From: Cocos nucifera
Lineage: Eukaryota > Streptophyta > Magnoliopsida > Arecales > Arecaceae
Length of the DNA: 64,000 nucleotides
NCBI GenBank assembly: GCA_006176705.1
Contig: QRFJ01000061.1
Coordinates: 126,501-190,500 of the forward strand
Direction: 5' to 3'
The notes under the pieces were generated by a model that saw only the letters and a program-made list of their open reading frames with translations, had not been told where the DNA came from and made no database searches. Every line of letters begins with the position of its first letter. Within the stretch, counting starts at the first letter, position 1. The translations under genes and the position numbers were made by a program. Positions 1 to 10,397 of the stretch are shown one piece after another.

Positions 1-184
1 ACCGATCTTGAGATGAAGCGATTTAGGGATGCCACATTTTTAGTTAGGCACTGAATTTTTTTGATTATTTTTGGAGTAGTCATCTTTCAAATAGCATGAA
101 TTTTCTCTGAATTTGCTTTAATCCCATGCCTTGATGTCATAAACCCCAAAAACTTTCTTAAGATCACACCAAAGATGCACTTGG
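1..184 (-). pseudogene. Tat-B reverse transcriptase, distal fragment
   Basis: On the minus strand this reads as the part of a Ty3/gypsy reverse transcriptase that follows the YVDD active site, with the motif KCIFGV followed by KFLGFM and a GIKAN-like block, as in Tat-type pol proteins. It is the continuation of the RT fragment at 10393-11100; Copia-1 separates the two. With a single copy of CTTGG at the junction, the minus-strand codons read MKLNPTKCIFG without a break, so this is one gene cut by a later insertion. The rest of pol (RNase H, integrase) lies beyond the left edge. Confidence 0.85.
180..184. repeat. Target site duplication CTTGG, left copy (Copia-1)
   Basis: CTTGG directly precedes the 5' LTR of Copia-1 and is repeated exactly at 10393-10397 after the 3' LTR. 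Five-base duplications are normal for LTR retrotransposon integrases. Confidence 0.93.
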
Positions 185-1508
185 TATTAGATATATGTGC
201 CTTAGAAGCCAGAATTAGTTGACACTTATAATACACTTCTAGGGGCAAAATTATAATTTTGATTAATATCAATAAAATGGGTTATTTTCTATCACATATG
301 TGTATTTAGTATCTATGATACATTCTTTGAGTTAATGGTAATGATAATTCATATTTTTAAGAGTTGAAAATTTAAGACATGAATAATCATTGTTAACTCA
401 TAAAATGCTTCCGACCATAGGATCATCACAAGGATGGTGATTGATCTAGAAGGTTGGTGTACAATCATTTCTCTTTAGTAGATGAGTCTTGAGTCTATGG
501 TGTGGAGATATCAGAGCGAGAGTACAGATACTCGTTAGAGAATGAGGGCACTGAGCATGACCACCTCGAGTAGTCATTAGGGAGTCTACCTTCTCGTCAA
601 TGACTGACTCGATGCTGCAGTAGTGTGTCTGATTCTTTGACCTGAGGTGCATCGGCAGTTCACCTTGAGGGTGTTATAGTTTGACTACACCATTACTCGG
701 TCTCCTAGCCATATGGAACCCTGAGGTGTATGTTGGCTATAGCATGTTCATTGTAGGAACTGGATTGCATCAAGATGGAATCTATCTACCTCGGTGGTAG
801 AGGAGCAGCCCTATGATGATCATGAGAATCAAGTCCAGAAGTCCATAGCCATGGCAGAGTGAAATAATAGAAAGAGTTTTTATTTAGATTTTCACATCGA
901 ACTCGAATCGAATGATTACATCATATGATAGAAACTAGGGTTTGACGAGTTCACCTTAACCCTAATCTGATCGGAGCTCAAGATAGAAGAACTTAATCAC
1001 ACAGGTAGCTGCACCAAGAGATTTCGCATTCAGCTCTGATGGGTTGCCACCATATACTGCTAGGTGTCACTGATGGATTTTGGGAGCAATTAGAATGATT
1101 TAGATGATCGATCATTCTAGCTGTTCGAATCAGAAGAGTTCTGATCCATCGAAAGGAGTTTCGATGATGTCGATGATAGAGATCATGACATATCCCATTA
1201 CCATACAGAACTGAACCTAATTGGGTCACACAAACAAGGGTTTGAATCTGGTGATCATCAATTGAACTGATCTAGTTCAATTGATCTGAATGAGATTCAA
1301 TTAGGTTCAAGGAAATCGTGCTAGCACTCGATTGAACCTAACGTTCTTCTTTTACTATCATAAATAAGTTGTCCTGACTGAGCCAAAGGAGTTTGTGCTC
1401 AATCAGAGGCCTTCATATGGTCTGACTGGAGGTTGTCCAAGTCAGAAAAGGTTGTCTTATTTTATAAGACATTACCTACCATTTTTGGTCACCTGCCATT
1501 TCTTGTTC

Positions 1509-1581
1509 TTTGACTTTGGTCAAAAGTCTACCTTTGATTGGTCAAATGTTGACCATTGATACTTTGACTTTTGTCCACGTG
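1509..1581 (+). promoter_or_regulatory. W-box cluster plus G-box in the Copia-1 5' LTR U3
   Basis: Five TTGACC/T elements, counting both strands, lie in 61 bp: 1509-1514, 1518-1523 (reverse), 1540-1545 (reverse), 1549-1554 and 1564-1569. A G-box CACGTG follows at 1576-1581. TTGAC[CT] is the established binding site of plant WRKY factors and CACGTG that of bZIP/bHLH factors. The cluster lies about 300 bp upstream of the LTR TATA box, in U3, where an LTR enhancer would be expected. Function is inferred. Confidence 0.55.
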
Positions 1582-1880
1582 TCATGCACCTATTGGAGAG
1601 TTGGTGGGGGCCTGTCTCCCTACCAGAACCTGGCAAGGAAGAGGGTGCACGCCACCCTTGGCGTGTGCCCAAGTTGGAGACGCCCAGGAGTCCCTGTTGG
1701 ACAGGGACTCCATCTCCTTTTTGGATTTCAATTAGAGTTCCCCTAAGAACCAACTTTGACTAATCTTAGGCACCCTCTAAAGAGGAATTTAGGGGACTCT
1801 ATTCCCACCAATTAGATTTAGATCTAATTTCATAAAGAGTTATGATTGGTTGGGAAGAAGAGGAGTTGGATCACAGACAG

Positions 1881-1890
1881 TTTATAAATA
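1881..1890 (+). promoter_or_regulatory. TATA box of Copia-1 5' LTR
   Basis: TTTATAAATA, followed by AGACCCTG and conserved at the equivalent place in the 3' LTR (9807-9815), is the best core promoter candidate. Transcription would start a few tens of bases downstream, giving an R-U5 of about 550 bp. Confidence 0.6.
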
Positions 1891-2468
1891 AGACCCTGTG
1901 CCCAACTCAGATTGTGATGAAGATTGAATCATAATTCCCCATGCCCCAAGGCTGCCTCTCCCCTCTTCCTCCATGCCAAACCCACCTTCTCCCTCTCCTC
2001 TCCATGTTAAAAGGGTTCTGGACTTTGGTTGGTGCAATCTAGACAAGAGAAAGGCGAGTGAAAGCTAAAAAGCTGCACTACTGCAAAGGACGACTACTGA
2101 TCTTCAAAAGAAGTTTTGAAGATCCTCTAGATCAGATTCAGATCTAATTTTTGAAGATGTGATAGAGAAGAAGAGGATCTCCAGATCTAGCCTGAGTAGA
2201 TACCAGTAGAGGCCAGGCACTTGCGTGGCTTGATTCAGAACCTTCCGCTACATACAAGATCATCAATGGGTAATAGGATTACCCACTTCATGGTAAATTA
2301 AATCTAATTTAATTTATCTAATTTTATTTTAATTTATAAAATAATAATAATCAGATCTAAAATATTTTAGATCTAATTTAGATCAAAGAAATTTTTTTTT
2401 GAAATATATCTCTTGATCTGATTAGATCTGAACGAATCTGGTTCGGGAAATCAGGATTTTTCTTCAAC

Positions 2469-2482
2469 TGATATCAGAGCCA
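2469..2482 (+). other. Copia-1 primer-binding site
   Basis: TGATATCAGAGCCA directly after the LTR matches, with one change, the TGGTATCAGAGC motif complementary to initiator tRNA-Met that primes most plant copia elements. Confidence 0.85.
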
Positions 2483-4339
2483 AGGTTCTAAAAGAATTTA
2501 GATCTGATTTTAAATTTATTTTAATTAGAAAATAAATAATTTTAGATGTCACATGAGATGTGATCAGATTTAAAATCTAAAAAATTAAAATTAAATAATT
2601 TAGATCTAAGATTAGAAAATATGCATGACTAATTCTAAAATAGAATAGTTCTATAGAATAGTCTTGCATGTTTTCAATTTTATTTGATTAAATCATATTT
2701 TAGATCTATTTATTTACTATTTTTTGATATTATAATGGTTATAATAATATCTAAAAAATAGTAAATAAAAATTATTTAATTTTAAATATCATATGAGATA
2801 TGATAGATGCATGTCTAGACTAGTTGTAGAATAGTTCTACATAATTATCTAGATTAGAATTTATTTTGATTAGATTCAATTTAAATCTAATTTTTTAGAT
2901 TATTATGAGATAATTTAGATCTAAAAATATGCATGATTCGATACATGAGATGTATGCAAAATATGCCATGATTAGATCTAATTTGTATATGAGATATATG
3001 ATATAGATCTAAAACTGTTTTGTAGTATTGCATGTTCCTGATTAAGGCGTTCCTCTTGGCCGTCCGGTCATAAGAATGAAGAAGGGTTTAAAGGCCCTCT
3101 CTTTCCATTCGATGGGGTGTTCTTATGATGTGTAGGGGTGCTGCATGTTCGTCCTTAATCAGAAATCCAAAACTTACTTTCTGCAAAACCCTAGATCCTG
3201 AAACCCTAGGATTTATTGTGCATATTTTGTTTATGAACCCTACTTAATTAAAAATTAAGATTATGAAATATTAATTAGGTCTAAAATTGAGAATTTTAGA
3301 TCTAAGACATATTCATAATACTGGGTTCGGGCTTGGGTAGCTCAATTAGGTCTAAGCGGTTGATCAAACCGAATTCAAGAGTTGGTTAGATGGGATCAAC
3401 AATGCTTAAATTGACCAGCCTAATAGGATTAAGTCTGGGTCAAGATCGAGTCACGATCAAGCAAGACCTAATTAGGCTCAGAGGTTAGAGTCTGGATTGT
3501 AGGCTAATCCAATTGGTTCTGGCTCAACAATTTGGTGTCTAAGGTAAGTTTGGCACATACGACCGACTGATTTTTAATTGGAAGCTACTCGACCTGAATG
3601 CGTTCTTGTACGAGTTAATGGCATATTCCTTCCACCGATCTCACTTACCTGGCCATATCTGTTGACACAGTTCTGATCTGAGGTGGTCAATAATCCGAGC
3701 TAACCCATGCCACTAGGTTAGTCATAATTGTTATGACTAATGCCAAGTCTAGTTTAATGAGACCTGAATCAATTCTCCCTAAGAAAAGATTAAGTCTGAG
3801 GTCTTCCACCATTGTAGATGTGCGGGCCCTTTCCGGGGTTGATTATTCTCGGCTGGATACAGTGGCTCAGTTGCATCGGAAAGACGCAACCATGTCTATT
3901 AGGCATTGGATGCTATGGGCTGGAGGATGAGTTGGGCTCAATATTTCGGATACGGTGAGAGACTCAATTAGGAACCCAGTCTGTGCAAATGGTGGGTCTG
4001 ACTTAACTAAGGAGTGGATCAATATTCTGGATACGGTGAGATTCATGAATTAGAGATCAAGTTTGGGTGCACCATGATTAGAGAATCATTGAACAAGAGT
4101 TGTTCACTCATTGGCTAACCCATCACCAATAACTGTTAGGTGAGGTGATGAGTCAGTTGGTGAGACCGCACCACCCACTAGAAATCATTAATCGTGGAGA
4201 TTTTTCGCATCTCTACAGAGGGAGTGTAGGGATCCGAGAAAATAGTGGAAGCTAATTTGTTTAAAAATAAAATCCCTAAACAAATTGGTCAAGTCATAAT
4301 TACAGTATCTAACTAGAATCTTTGACTCTCTACAGAAAA
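2483..4339 (+). other. Copia-1 untranslated leader
   Basis: About 1.86 kb with no supported gene. The first 500 bp is AT-rich with many AGATCTAA-like words. An inverted repeat (CCTGATTAAGG near 3028, CCTTAATCAG near 3150) brackets a GC-richer block. A segment at 3533-3655 is recognisable in the leader of the unrelated Copia-2. A short open frame at 3733-3930 has no retroelement similarity and is not called. Confidence 0.6.
3533..3655 (+). promoter_or_regulatory. Conserved copia leader block with perfect splice donor
   Basis: This block (TTTGGTGTCTAAGGTAAGTT, then TTTTTAATTGGAAGCTACTC, then TTAATGGCATATTCCTTCCA) is clearly matched at 30632-30758 in the Copia-2 leader, although the LTRs of the two elements are unrelated. 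AAG|GTAAGT at 3541-3549 is a perfect plant 5' splice site, and TCTCTACAG just before the gag start (ends 4336) is a good acceptor. Either a spliced leader or a packaging/translation element would explain the conservation. In Copia-2 the donor reads AAG|ATAAGT and would be dead. Confidence 0.45.
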
Positions 4340-4703
4340 ATGTCTGCGTCCAACCCATTGGCACGTATCCTGGACACACATAGACTGACTGGACCCAATT
4401 ATAAAGATTGGCTCAGAAACTACAAAATTATTTTGGATTTCAGAGAAGTTAACCCATGTTTTGGACCAGGACCCTCCCACCTTACCAGCCCGTCCATCTA
4501 TTGAACAGAGAGCGTCTCTGAAAAAATGGATAGACGAAGATAATAAGGCCAGATATTACATGTTGGGCTCGATGTCTGATGAGCTCCAGCGCCAACATGA
4601 AGATATCGGGACTGCTCGCCAAATGTTGGCTCACCTACAGGAGATGTTTGGTGAACAGAGTCGCGCAGCCAAAGTATCAAGTCACGAAATGACTTTTTAA
4701 GGC
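4340..4703 (+). pseudogene. gag: Copia-1 gag, N-terminal part
   Basis: Begins at ATG 4340 (MSASNPLARIL). The block HRLTGPNYKDW is the gag N-terminal signature of plant copia capsid proteins (Retrotran_gag_2/UBN2 type). Capsid assembles virus-like particles in the cytoplasm. A one-base shift near 4455 moves the frame. The continuation, with DQDPPTLPARPS and a LGSMSDELQ-like helix, runs to about 4672, where a second shift occurs. In the final frame one TGA (near 4690) stands where the family has a basic residue, consistent with CGA to TGA. Confidence 0.85.
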
Positions 4704-4707
4704 TAAG

Positions 4708-5988
4708 ATGCGTGATGGGCAGTCAGTCCAAGATCACTGTCTGACAATGATCAAGGACATGGAAGAGCTTGAGAAGCTCGGTGTGAAGTTGGACTTGGAC
4801 CTGCAGAATGATATTATTCTGCAATCCTTGACTGATGCATATGGGCAATTCATCATGAATTACCACATGCATAAACTTCAAAATTCCTTGGCCGAATTAA
4901 TGAATATGCTGGTTACCGCTGAGCTTTCTATGAAAGGTTCTAAAGGCTCAGTTCTTGCTATGGAACGGACTTCTTCCAAAAGAAAGTCTTATGGAAAGAA
5001 AAAGAAGTCTGTGAAAAAGCAAAAGGTGGAAGGAGCAAAGAAGAAGAAGGCAGAATCGAAGAAAAAGGCCGATGTCAAAGGAAAGTGTTTCCATTGCAAC
5101 AGCGACGGCCATTGGAAGCGGAACTGCCCTACTTACCTGGCCACCCTGAAGAACAAGAAGGAAGGTCCTTCTGGAGGTATGCTCGTTATTGAGTCTAACC
5201 TTACGATTTCTTCTGCATCCAGTTGGGTGCTTGACTCTGGTTCTAGTGCTCATCTGTGCACTTCTATGCAGGGTCTTGAGGATAGCAGGAGGCTGAGGGA
5301 TGGAGACATGATCCTACGCATCGGTAATGGAGCAAGAGTTGCTGCAGTAGCCGTGGGAACATACCCTCTTCGATTACCATCTGGTTTAGACTTAGTTTTG
5401 AAAGACTGTTATTATGTGCCTGCAGCTAGCAGAAATTTGATTTCTATTTCATGCTTAGCACTAGAAGGCTATGTGATTACCTTCTTTAAGGACCATTGTA
5501 ACATTCTTTATGAAAGAAATAAAATTGCAAATGGTTTTCTTATTAATGGTCTTTATCAGCTACATATTGATGTACCTATTCTAACTATCGAGCAAAACGT
5601 GAATGCCAAACGACCTAGGGATAGTCCAAATGATAGGTATCTATGGCACCTAAGATTAGGTCATATAGCAGAAGATAGGATCAACAAATTGGAGAAAAAT
5701 GGGCTATTGAGTCCATTGACTTTCGAGTCATATCCAACTTGTGAATCTTGTCTTCAAGGCAAAATGACTAAACTCCCTTTTGTTGGACATGGGGAGAGGG
5801 CCATAGATCTCCTTGCCCTAGTACATACTGATGTGTGCGGCCCATTTGATGTGCCGGCTAGAGGCAATTTTATCTACTTCATTACCTTTACCGATGATCT
5901 GTCTAGGTATGGGTATGTGTATCTTATGAGACATAAGTCTGAAGCTTTTGAAAAGTTCAAAGAATTCAGACATGAAGTAGAAAAATAA
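4708..5988 (+). pseudogene. gag-pol: Copia-1 gag C-terminus, zinc knuckle, protease and integrase N-terminus
   Basis: A 426-codon open stretch. Residues 1-80 complete the capsid. A lysine-rich segment leads to a CCHC zinc knuckle, CFHCNSDGHWKRNC (about residues 130-143), the nucleocapsid RNA-binding motif. Next comes the aspartic protease with WVLDSGSSAHLC (about 173-184), then the gag-pre-integrase HHCC zinc finger (WHLRLGH and CESCLQGK, about 312-355), then the first integrase catalytic aspartate in HTDVCGPF. The frame ends at a TAA (5986) that corresponds to a CAA glutamine codon in the family. The translated order gag-PR-INT is normal for copia. Confidence 0.9.
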
Positions 5989-6489
5989 ACTGGAAAAACC
6001 CATTAAGGTTCTTCGATCAGATCGAGGAGGTGAATACCTTAGTCAGGAATTCCTAGACTATCTAAAGAAAAATGGCATAGTCTCTCAATGGACTCCACCA
6101 GGAACACCTCAACTCAACGGGGTTTCAGAACATGGAGAAATCGGACTCTATTGGATATGGTTCGATCCATGATGAGCTTCACAGACCTCCCTGATTTTCT
6201 TTGGGGATACTCATTGTTAACTTCAATTTATCTACTGAATAGGGTTCCCTCTAAAACCGTTCCTACCACACCGTATGAGATATGGCACGGTAAGAAACCA
6301 AGTCTGAGTCATCTCAGAATTTGGGGTTGTCCGACTCATGTCAAAAGACAACAAGCGGACAAGTTAGAGTTTAGGTCCTTTAGAGCTCGATTCATAGGAT
6401 ATCCTAAAGAGTCATTAGGATACTATTTCTACATTCCAGAAGACCACAATGTGATTGTGAGTCGACATGCCATCTTTCTTGAAAAATAG
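5989..6489 (+). pseudogene. Copia-1 integrase catalytic core and C-terminal part
   Basis: After a one-base shift near 5995 the integrase core continues with the SDRGGEYLSQEF motif, which carries the second catalytic aspartate. The VSE glutamate follows at about 6128. Another shift near 6137 moves the frame to the open stretch 6088-6489, which holds the RNRTLLDMVRSMM helix and the copia-specific C-terminal block YEIWHGKKPSLSHLRIWGCP. A TAG at 6487 interrupts it and the frame continues to about 6702. All catalytic residues are present but scattered over three frames, so no active integrase can be made. Confidence 0.87.
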
Positions 6490-6701
6490 TTTATTCAAGA
6501 TAGCGGCATTGGAAAGCAGATCAAGCTTGATGAGAAAGTCTCACAAGTACAACGAGCTAAGGACCAATTGGAACCAAATCAGGTTGAGCCAATAAGAACA
6601 CTACCTCCTCCACCTCGTAGATCGGAAAGAGTTTTCCATCCTCCTGAAAGATACTTAGGTATTATTTCAGAGGAAAGTAGAGAAAATGTTCCTCGTAGGT
6701 A
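6490..6701 (+). pseudogene. Copia-1 integrase-RT linker
   Basis: In the same frame as the preceding piece, past the TAG stop, this reads as the polar linker between integrase and RT. It includes LPPPPRRSERVFHPPERYLG, a typical copia RRS.R...PPRY block that precedes the RT domain. A further frameshift near 6760 separates it from RT. Confidence 0.7.
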
Positions 6702-8094
6702 ATGGTGCTCATGGTGATGATCCCAAAACCTACAACGAGGCGATATCAGATATCGACTCCTGAGAAATGGCTAGAGGCAATGCAGTCAGAAATTGACTCG
6801 ATGCACTCAAACCAAGTCTGGACCTTGGTAGATCCACCAGAAGGTATAGTACCTATTGGGTGTAAATGGATCTTCAAGAGAAAGATTGGTGCAGATGGGA
6901 ATGTGGAGACATTCAAGGCTAGACTAGTGGCAAAAGGTTATAGTCAATGCGAAGGCATTGACTATCAGGATACCTTTTCCCCAGTGGCTATGCTAAAATC
7001 CATCCGCACATTGCTTGCCGTTGCAGCCTATTTCGATTATGAAATATGGCAAATGGACGTGAAAATGGCGTTCTTAAATGGATATCTTGAGGAAGATATC
7101 TATATGGAACAGCCGCTAGGTTTCACATCCAGTGATACTGATCACAAGGTTTGCAAGCTGCAAAGGTCCATATATGGACTTAAGCAAGCATCTCGGAGCT
7201 GGAACACTCATTTCAATGATGTGATCAAAAAGTTTGGTTTCATCAAAAATGAAGAGGAACCGTGTGTTTTCAAAAAGGTCAGTGGGAGCGCTGTTGTCTT
7301 CCTCGTATTGTACGTGGATGACATCCTCCTTATTGGGAATGATATTCCCATGTTGACAACAGTCAAAATATGGTTGTCCAAGGAATTCTCCATGAAAGAC
7401 CTAGGTGAAGCATCCTTTATTCTAGGAATTAAGGTCTATAGGGATAGACCGAATAGGATGCTAGGACTTTCACAGAAGATGTACATAGAGGAAGTACTAA
7501 AGAGGTTTAGTATGGAAAACTCTAAGAGGGGATTAATACCCTTCAGACATGGTATTCATCTTTCCAAGAAGATGTGCCCCAGCACACCTGAGGAAATAGA
7601 ACGCATGAGCAAGATCCCTTATGCTTCTGCAATAGGGAGCCTCATGTATGCCATGCTATGTACACGACCTGATATAGCCCATGCTGTGAGTGTCACAAGC
7701 AGATATCAGTCAAATCCAGGTGAAGAACACTGGACTTCTGTGAAATGTATCCTTAAGTACTTGAGAAGAACTAAGGATATGATGTTGGTCTTTGGTAACG
7801 GAGAACTCCAAGTCCAGGGATACACAGACTCGGATTTCATGTCCGATATAGATGATCGAAAGTCGACATCTGGGAGTCTGTTTGTGTGCAATGATGGTGC
7901 TGTCAGCTGGAAGAGTTTCAAGCAAATGGCGATACCACCTCATCCGCGATTACCTCGAGAAGGATTACGTCGAGGTCAAGAGAGTCAACTCCACAAATAA
8001 TGTGGCAGACCCACTTACAAAGCCGTTGGGCCAGCAGAAGATCGAAGCCCACCTTGAGAAGATGGGACTTAGACTTGTAGCCAATTGGCTTTAG
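6702..8094 (+). pseudogene. Copia-1 reverse transcriptase and deleted RNase H
   Basis: The open frame 6702-8000 encodes a complete copia RT (RVT_2). EKWLEAMQSEIDSM is near the start, then NQVWTLVDPP, CKWIFKRK, the DVKMAFLNG catalytic block, SIYGLKQASRSWN and the polymerase motif LYVDDILLIGND (about residues 204-215). RNase H begins with GYTDSDF but jumps at about 7925 from SFKQ straight to RYHLIRDYLEKDYVEV in another frame (7852-8094), which ends in NVADPLTKPL. The missing stretch should carry the catalytic TEAEY block, so roughly 200 bp have been deleted. RT itself looks open, but the polyprotein upstream is broken. Confidence 0.92.
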
Positions 8095-8108
8095 GACAAG
8101 TGGGAGAT
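8095..8108 (+). other. Copia-1 polypurine tract
   Basis: GGACAAGTGGGAGA lies directly before the 3' LTR. AAGTGGGAGA is the usual plus-strand primer of plant copia elements. Confidence 0.85.
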
Positions 8109-9435
8109 TGTTAGATATATGTGCCCTAGAAGCCAGAATTGGCTGACACTTGTAATACACTTCTAGGGGCAAAATTATAATTTTGACTATAATCAATAAA
8201 ATGGGTTATTTTCTATCACATATGTGTATTTAGTGTCTGTGATACATCCTTTGAGTTAATGGTAATGATAATTCATATTTTCAAGAGTTGAAAATTTAAG
8301 ACATGAATAATCATTATTAACTCATAAAATGCTCCCGACCATAGGATCATCACGAGGATGGTGATTGATCCGGAAGGTTGGTGTACAATCGCTTCTCTTT
8401 AGTAGATGAGTCTTGAGTCTACGGTGTGGAGACACCGGAGCGAGAGTACAGGATACTCGTTAGAGAATGAGGGCACTGAGCGTGACCACCTCGAGTAGTC
8501 ATTAGGAAGTCTACCTTCTCGTCAATGACTGACTCGATGCTGCAGTAGTGTGTCTGGTTCTTTGACCTGAGGTGCATCGGCAGTTCACCTTGAGGGTGTT
8601 ATAGTTTGACTACACCATTACTCGGATCTCCTAGCCATATGGAATCCTGAGGTGTATGTTGGCTATAGCATGTTCATTGTAGGAACTGGATTGCATCAAG
8701 ATGGAATCTATCTACCTCGGTGGTAGAGGAGCAGCCCTATGATGATCATGAGAATCAAGTCCAGAAGTCCATGGCCATGGTAGAGTGAAATAATAGAAAG
8801 AGTTTCTATTTAGATTTTCACATTGGACTCGAATCGAATGATTACATCATATGACAGAGACTAGGGTTTGACGAGTTCACCTTAACCCTAATCTGATCGG
8901 GGCTCAAGATAGAAGAACTTAATCACACAGGTAGCTGCACCAAGAGGTTCGCATTCAGCTCTGATGGGTTGCCACCATATACTGCTAGGTGTCACTGGTG
9001 GATTTTGGGAGCAATTAGAATGATTTAGATGATCGATCATTCTAGCTGTTCGAATCAAAAGAGTTCTGATCCATCGAAAGGAGTTTCGATGATGTCGATG
9101 ATAGAGATCATGACATATCCCATTACCATACAGAACTGAACCTAACTGGGTCACACAAACAAGGGTTTGAATCTGGTGATCATCAATTGAACTGATCTAG
9201 TTCAATTGATCTGAATGAGATTCAATTAGGTTCAAGGAAAATCGTGCTAGCACTCGATTGAACCTAACGTTCTTCTTTTACTATCATAAATAAGTTGTCC
9301 TGACTGAGCCAAAGGAGTTTGTGCTCAATCAGAGGCCTTCATATGGTCTGACTGGAGGTTGTCCAAGTTAGAAAAGGTTGTCTTATTTTGTAAGACATTA
9401 CCTGCCATTTTTGGTCACCTGCCATTTCTTATTCT

Positions 9436-9505
9436 TTGACTTTGGTCAAAAGTCTACCTTTGACTGGTCAAATATTGACCATTGATACTTTGACTTTTGT
9501 CCACA
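9436..9505 (+). promoter_or_regulatory. W-box cluster in Copia-1 3' LTR
   Basis: Six TTGACC/T words on the two strands in about 70 bp. This copy has one more than the 5' LTR because TTGATT there is TTGACT here. The adjacent G-box is CACATG instead of CACGTG, a C-to-T type change. Confidence 0.5.
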
Positions 9506-9806
9506 TGTCATGCACCTATTGGAGAGCTGGTGGGGGCCTGTCCCCCTGCCAGAACCTGGCAAGGAAGAGGGCGCATGCCACCCTTGGCGTGTGCCCAAGC
9601 TGGAGGCGCCCAGGAGTCCCTGTTGGACAGGGACTCCATCTCCTTTTTGGATTTCAATTAGAGTTCTCCTAAGAACCAACTTTGACTGGTCTTAGGCACC
9701 CTCTAAGGAGGAATCCAGGAACTCTATTTCCACCAATCAGATTTAGATCTGATTTCATAAAGAGTTGTGATTGGTTGGGAAGAAGAGAAGTTGGATCACA
9801 GATAGT

Positions 9807-9815
9807 CTATAAATA
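9807..9815 (+). promoter_or_regulatory. TATA box of Copia-1 3' LTR
   Basis: CTATAAATA at the position equivalent to the 5' LTR TATA box, followed by the same AGACCCTG context. If active it would drive outward transcription into Tat-B in its antisense direction. Confidence 0.5.
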
Positions 9816-10392
9816 AGACCCTGCGCCCAACTCAAATTATTGAAGATTGAATCATAATTCCCCATGCCCCAAGGCTGCCTCTCCCCTCTTCCTCCATGCC
9901 AAACCCACCTTCTCCCTCTCCTCTCCACGTCCAAAAGGTGTTTTGGATTCTTGGTTGGTGCGATCCAGATCAAAGAAAGGCGACTGAAAGCTAGAAGGCT
10001 GCGCTGCTGCAAAGGACGACTGCTGATCTTCAAAAAGAGTTTTGAAGATCCTCCAGATCAGATCCAGATCTAATTTTTGGAGACGTGATAGAGAAGAAGA
10101 GGATCTCCAGATCCAACCCGAGTGGATACCGGTAGAGGCCAGGCACTTGCATGGCTAGATCCAGAATCTTCCGCTACATACAGGATCATCAATGGGTAAT
10201 AGGATTACCCACTTCAAGGTAAATTAAATCTAATTTAATTTATTTAATTTTATTTTAATTTCTAAAATAATAATAATCAGATCTAAAATATCTTAGATCT
10301 GATCTAGATCAAAGAAAAAAAAATTTGAAATATATCTCTTGATCTGATCTGATCTAAACGAACCTGGTCTGAAAAATTAGGATTTTTCTTCA

Positions 10393-10397
10393 CTTGG
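10393..10397. repeat. Target site duplication CTTGG, right copy (Copia-1)
   Basis: Exact match to 180-184, directly after the CA end of the 3' LTR. Confidence 0.93.

Larger units (their letters stand above)
185..2466 (+). repeat. Copia-1 5' LTR
   Basis: Matches 8109-10392 nearly end to end (2282 versus 2284 bp). It begins TATTAGATATATG where the 3' copy has TGTTAGATATATG, so the terminal TG has decayed to TA. It ends in TTCTTCA immediately before the primer-binding site. Over the first 150 bp I count about 11 differences from the 3' LTR, nearly all with A/T in this copy and G/C in the other; later parts are closer. Confidence 0.93.
185..10392 (+). mobile_element. Copia-1, full-length Ty1/copia retrotransposon
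   Basis: A structurally complete copia element of about 10.2 kb: 5' LTR, initiator-Met-type PBS, about 1.9-kb leader, gag, protease, integrase, reverse transcriptase, RNase H, polypurine tract and 3' LTR, flanked by CTTGG. Integrase precedes RT, which defines copia order. Coding capacity is lost through at least six frameshifts or stops and a deletion inside RNase H. LTRs of 2.28 kb are long for plant copia. I do not assign a named lineage. The two LTRs remain very similar, so it is one of the youngest layers. Confidence 0.95.
8109..10392 (+). repeat. Copia-1 3' LTR
   Basis: Starts TGTTAGATATATGTGCC and ends TTTTTCTTCA, bounded by the polypurine tract and the CTTGG duplication. Near-identical to 185-2466. 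A minus-strand open frame at 7918-8196 is an antisense shadow that straddles the boundary. Confidence 0.93.
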
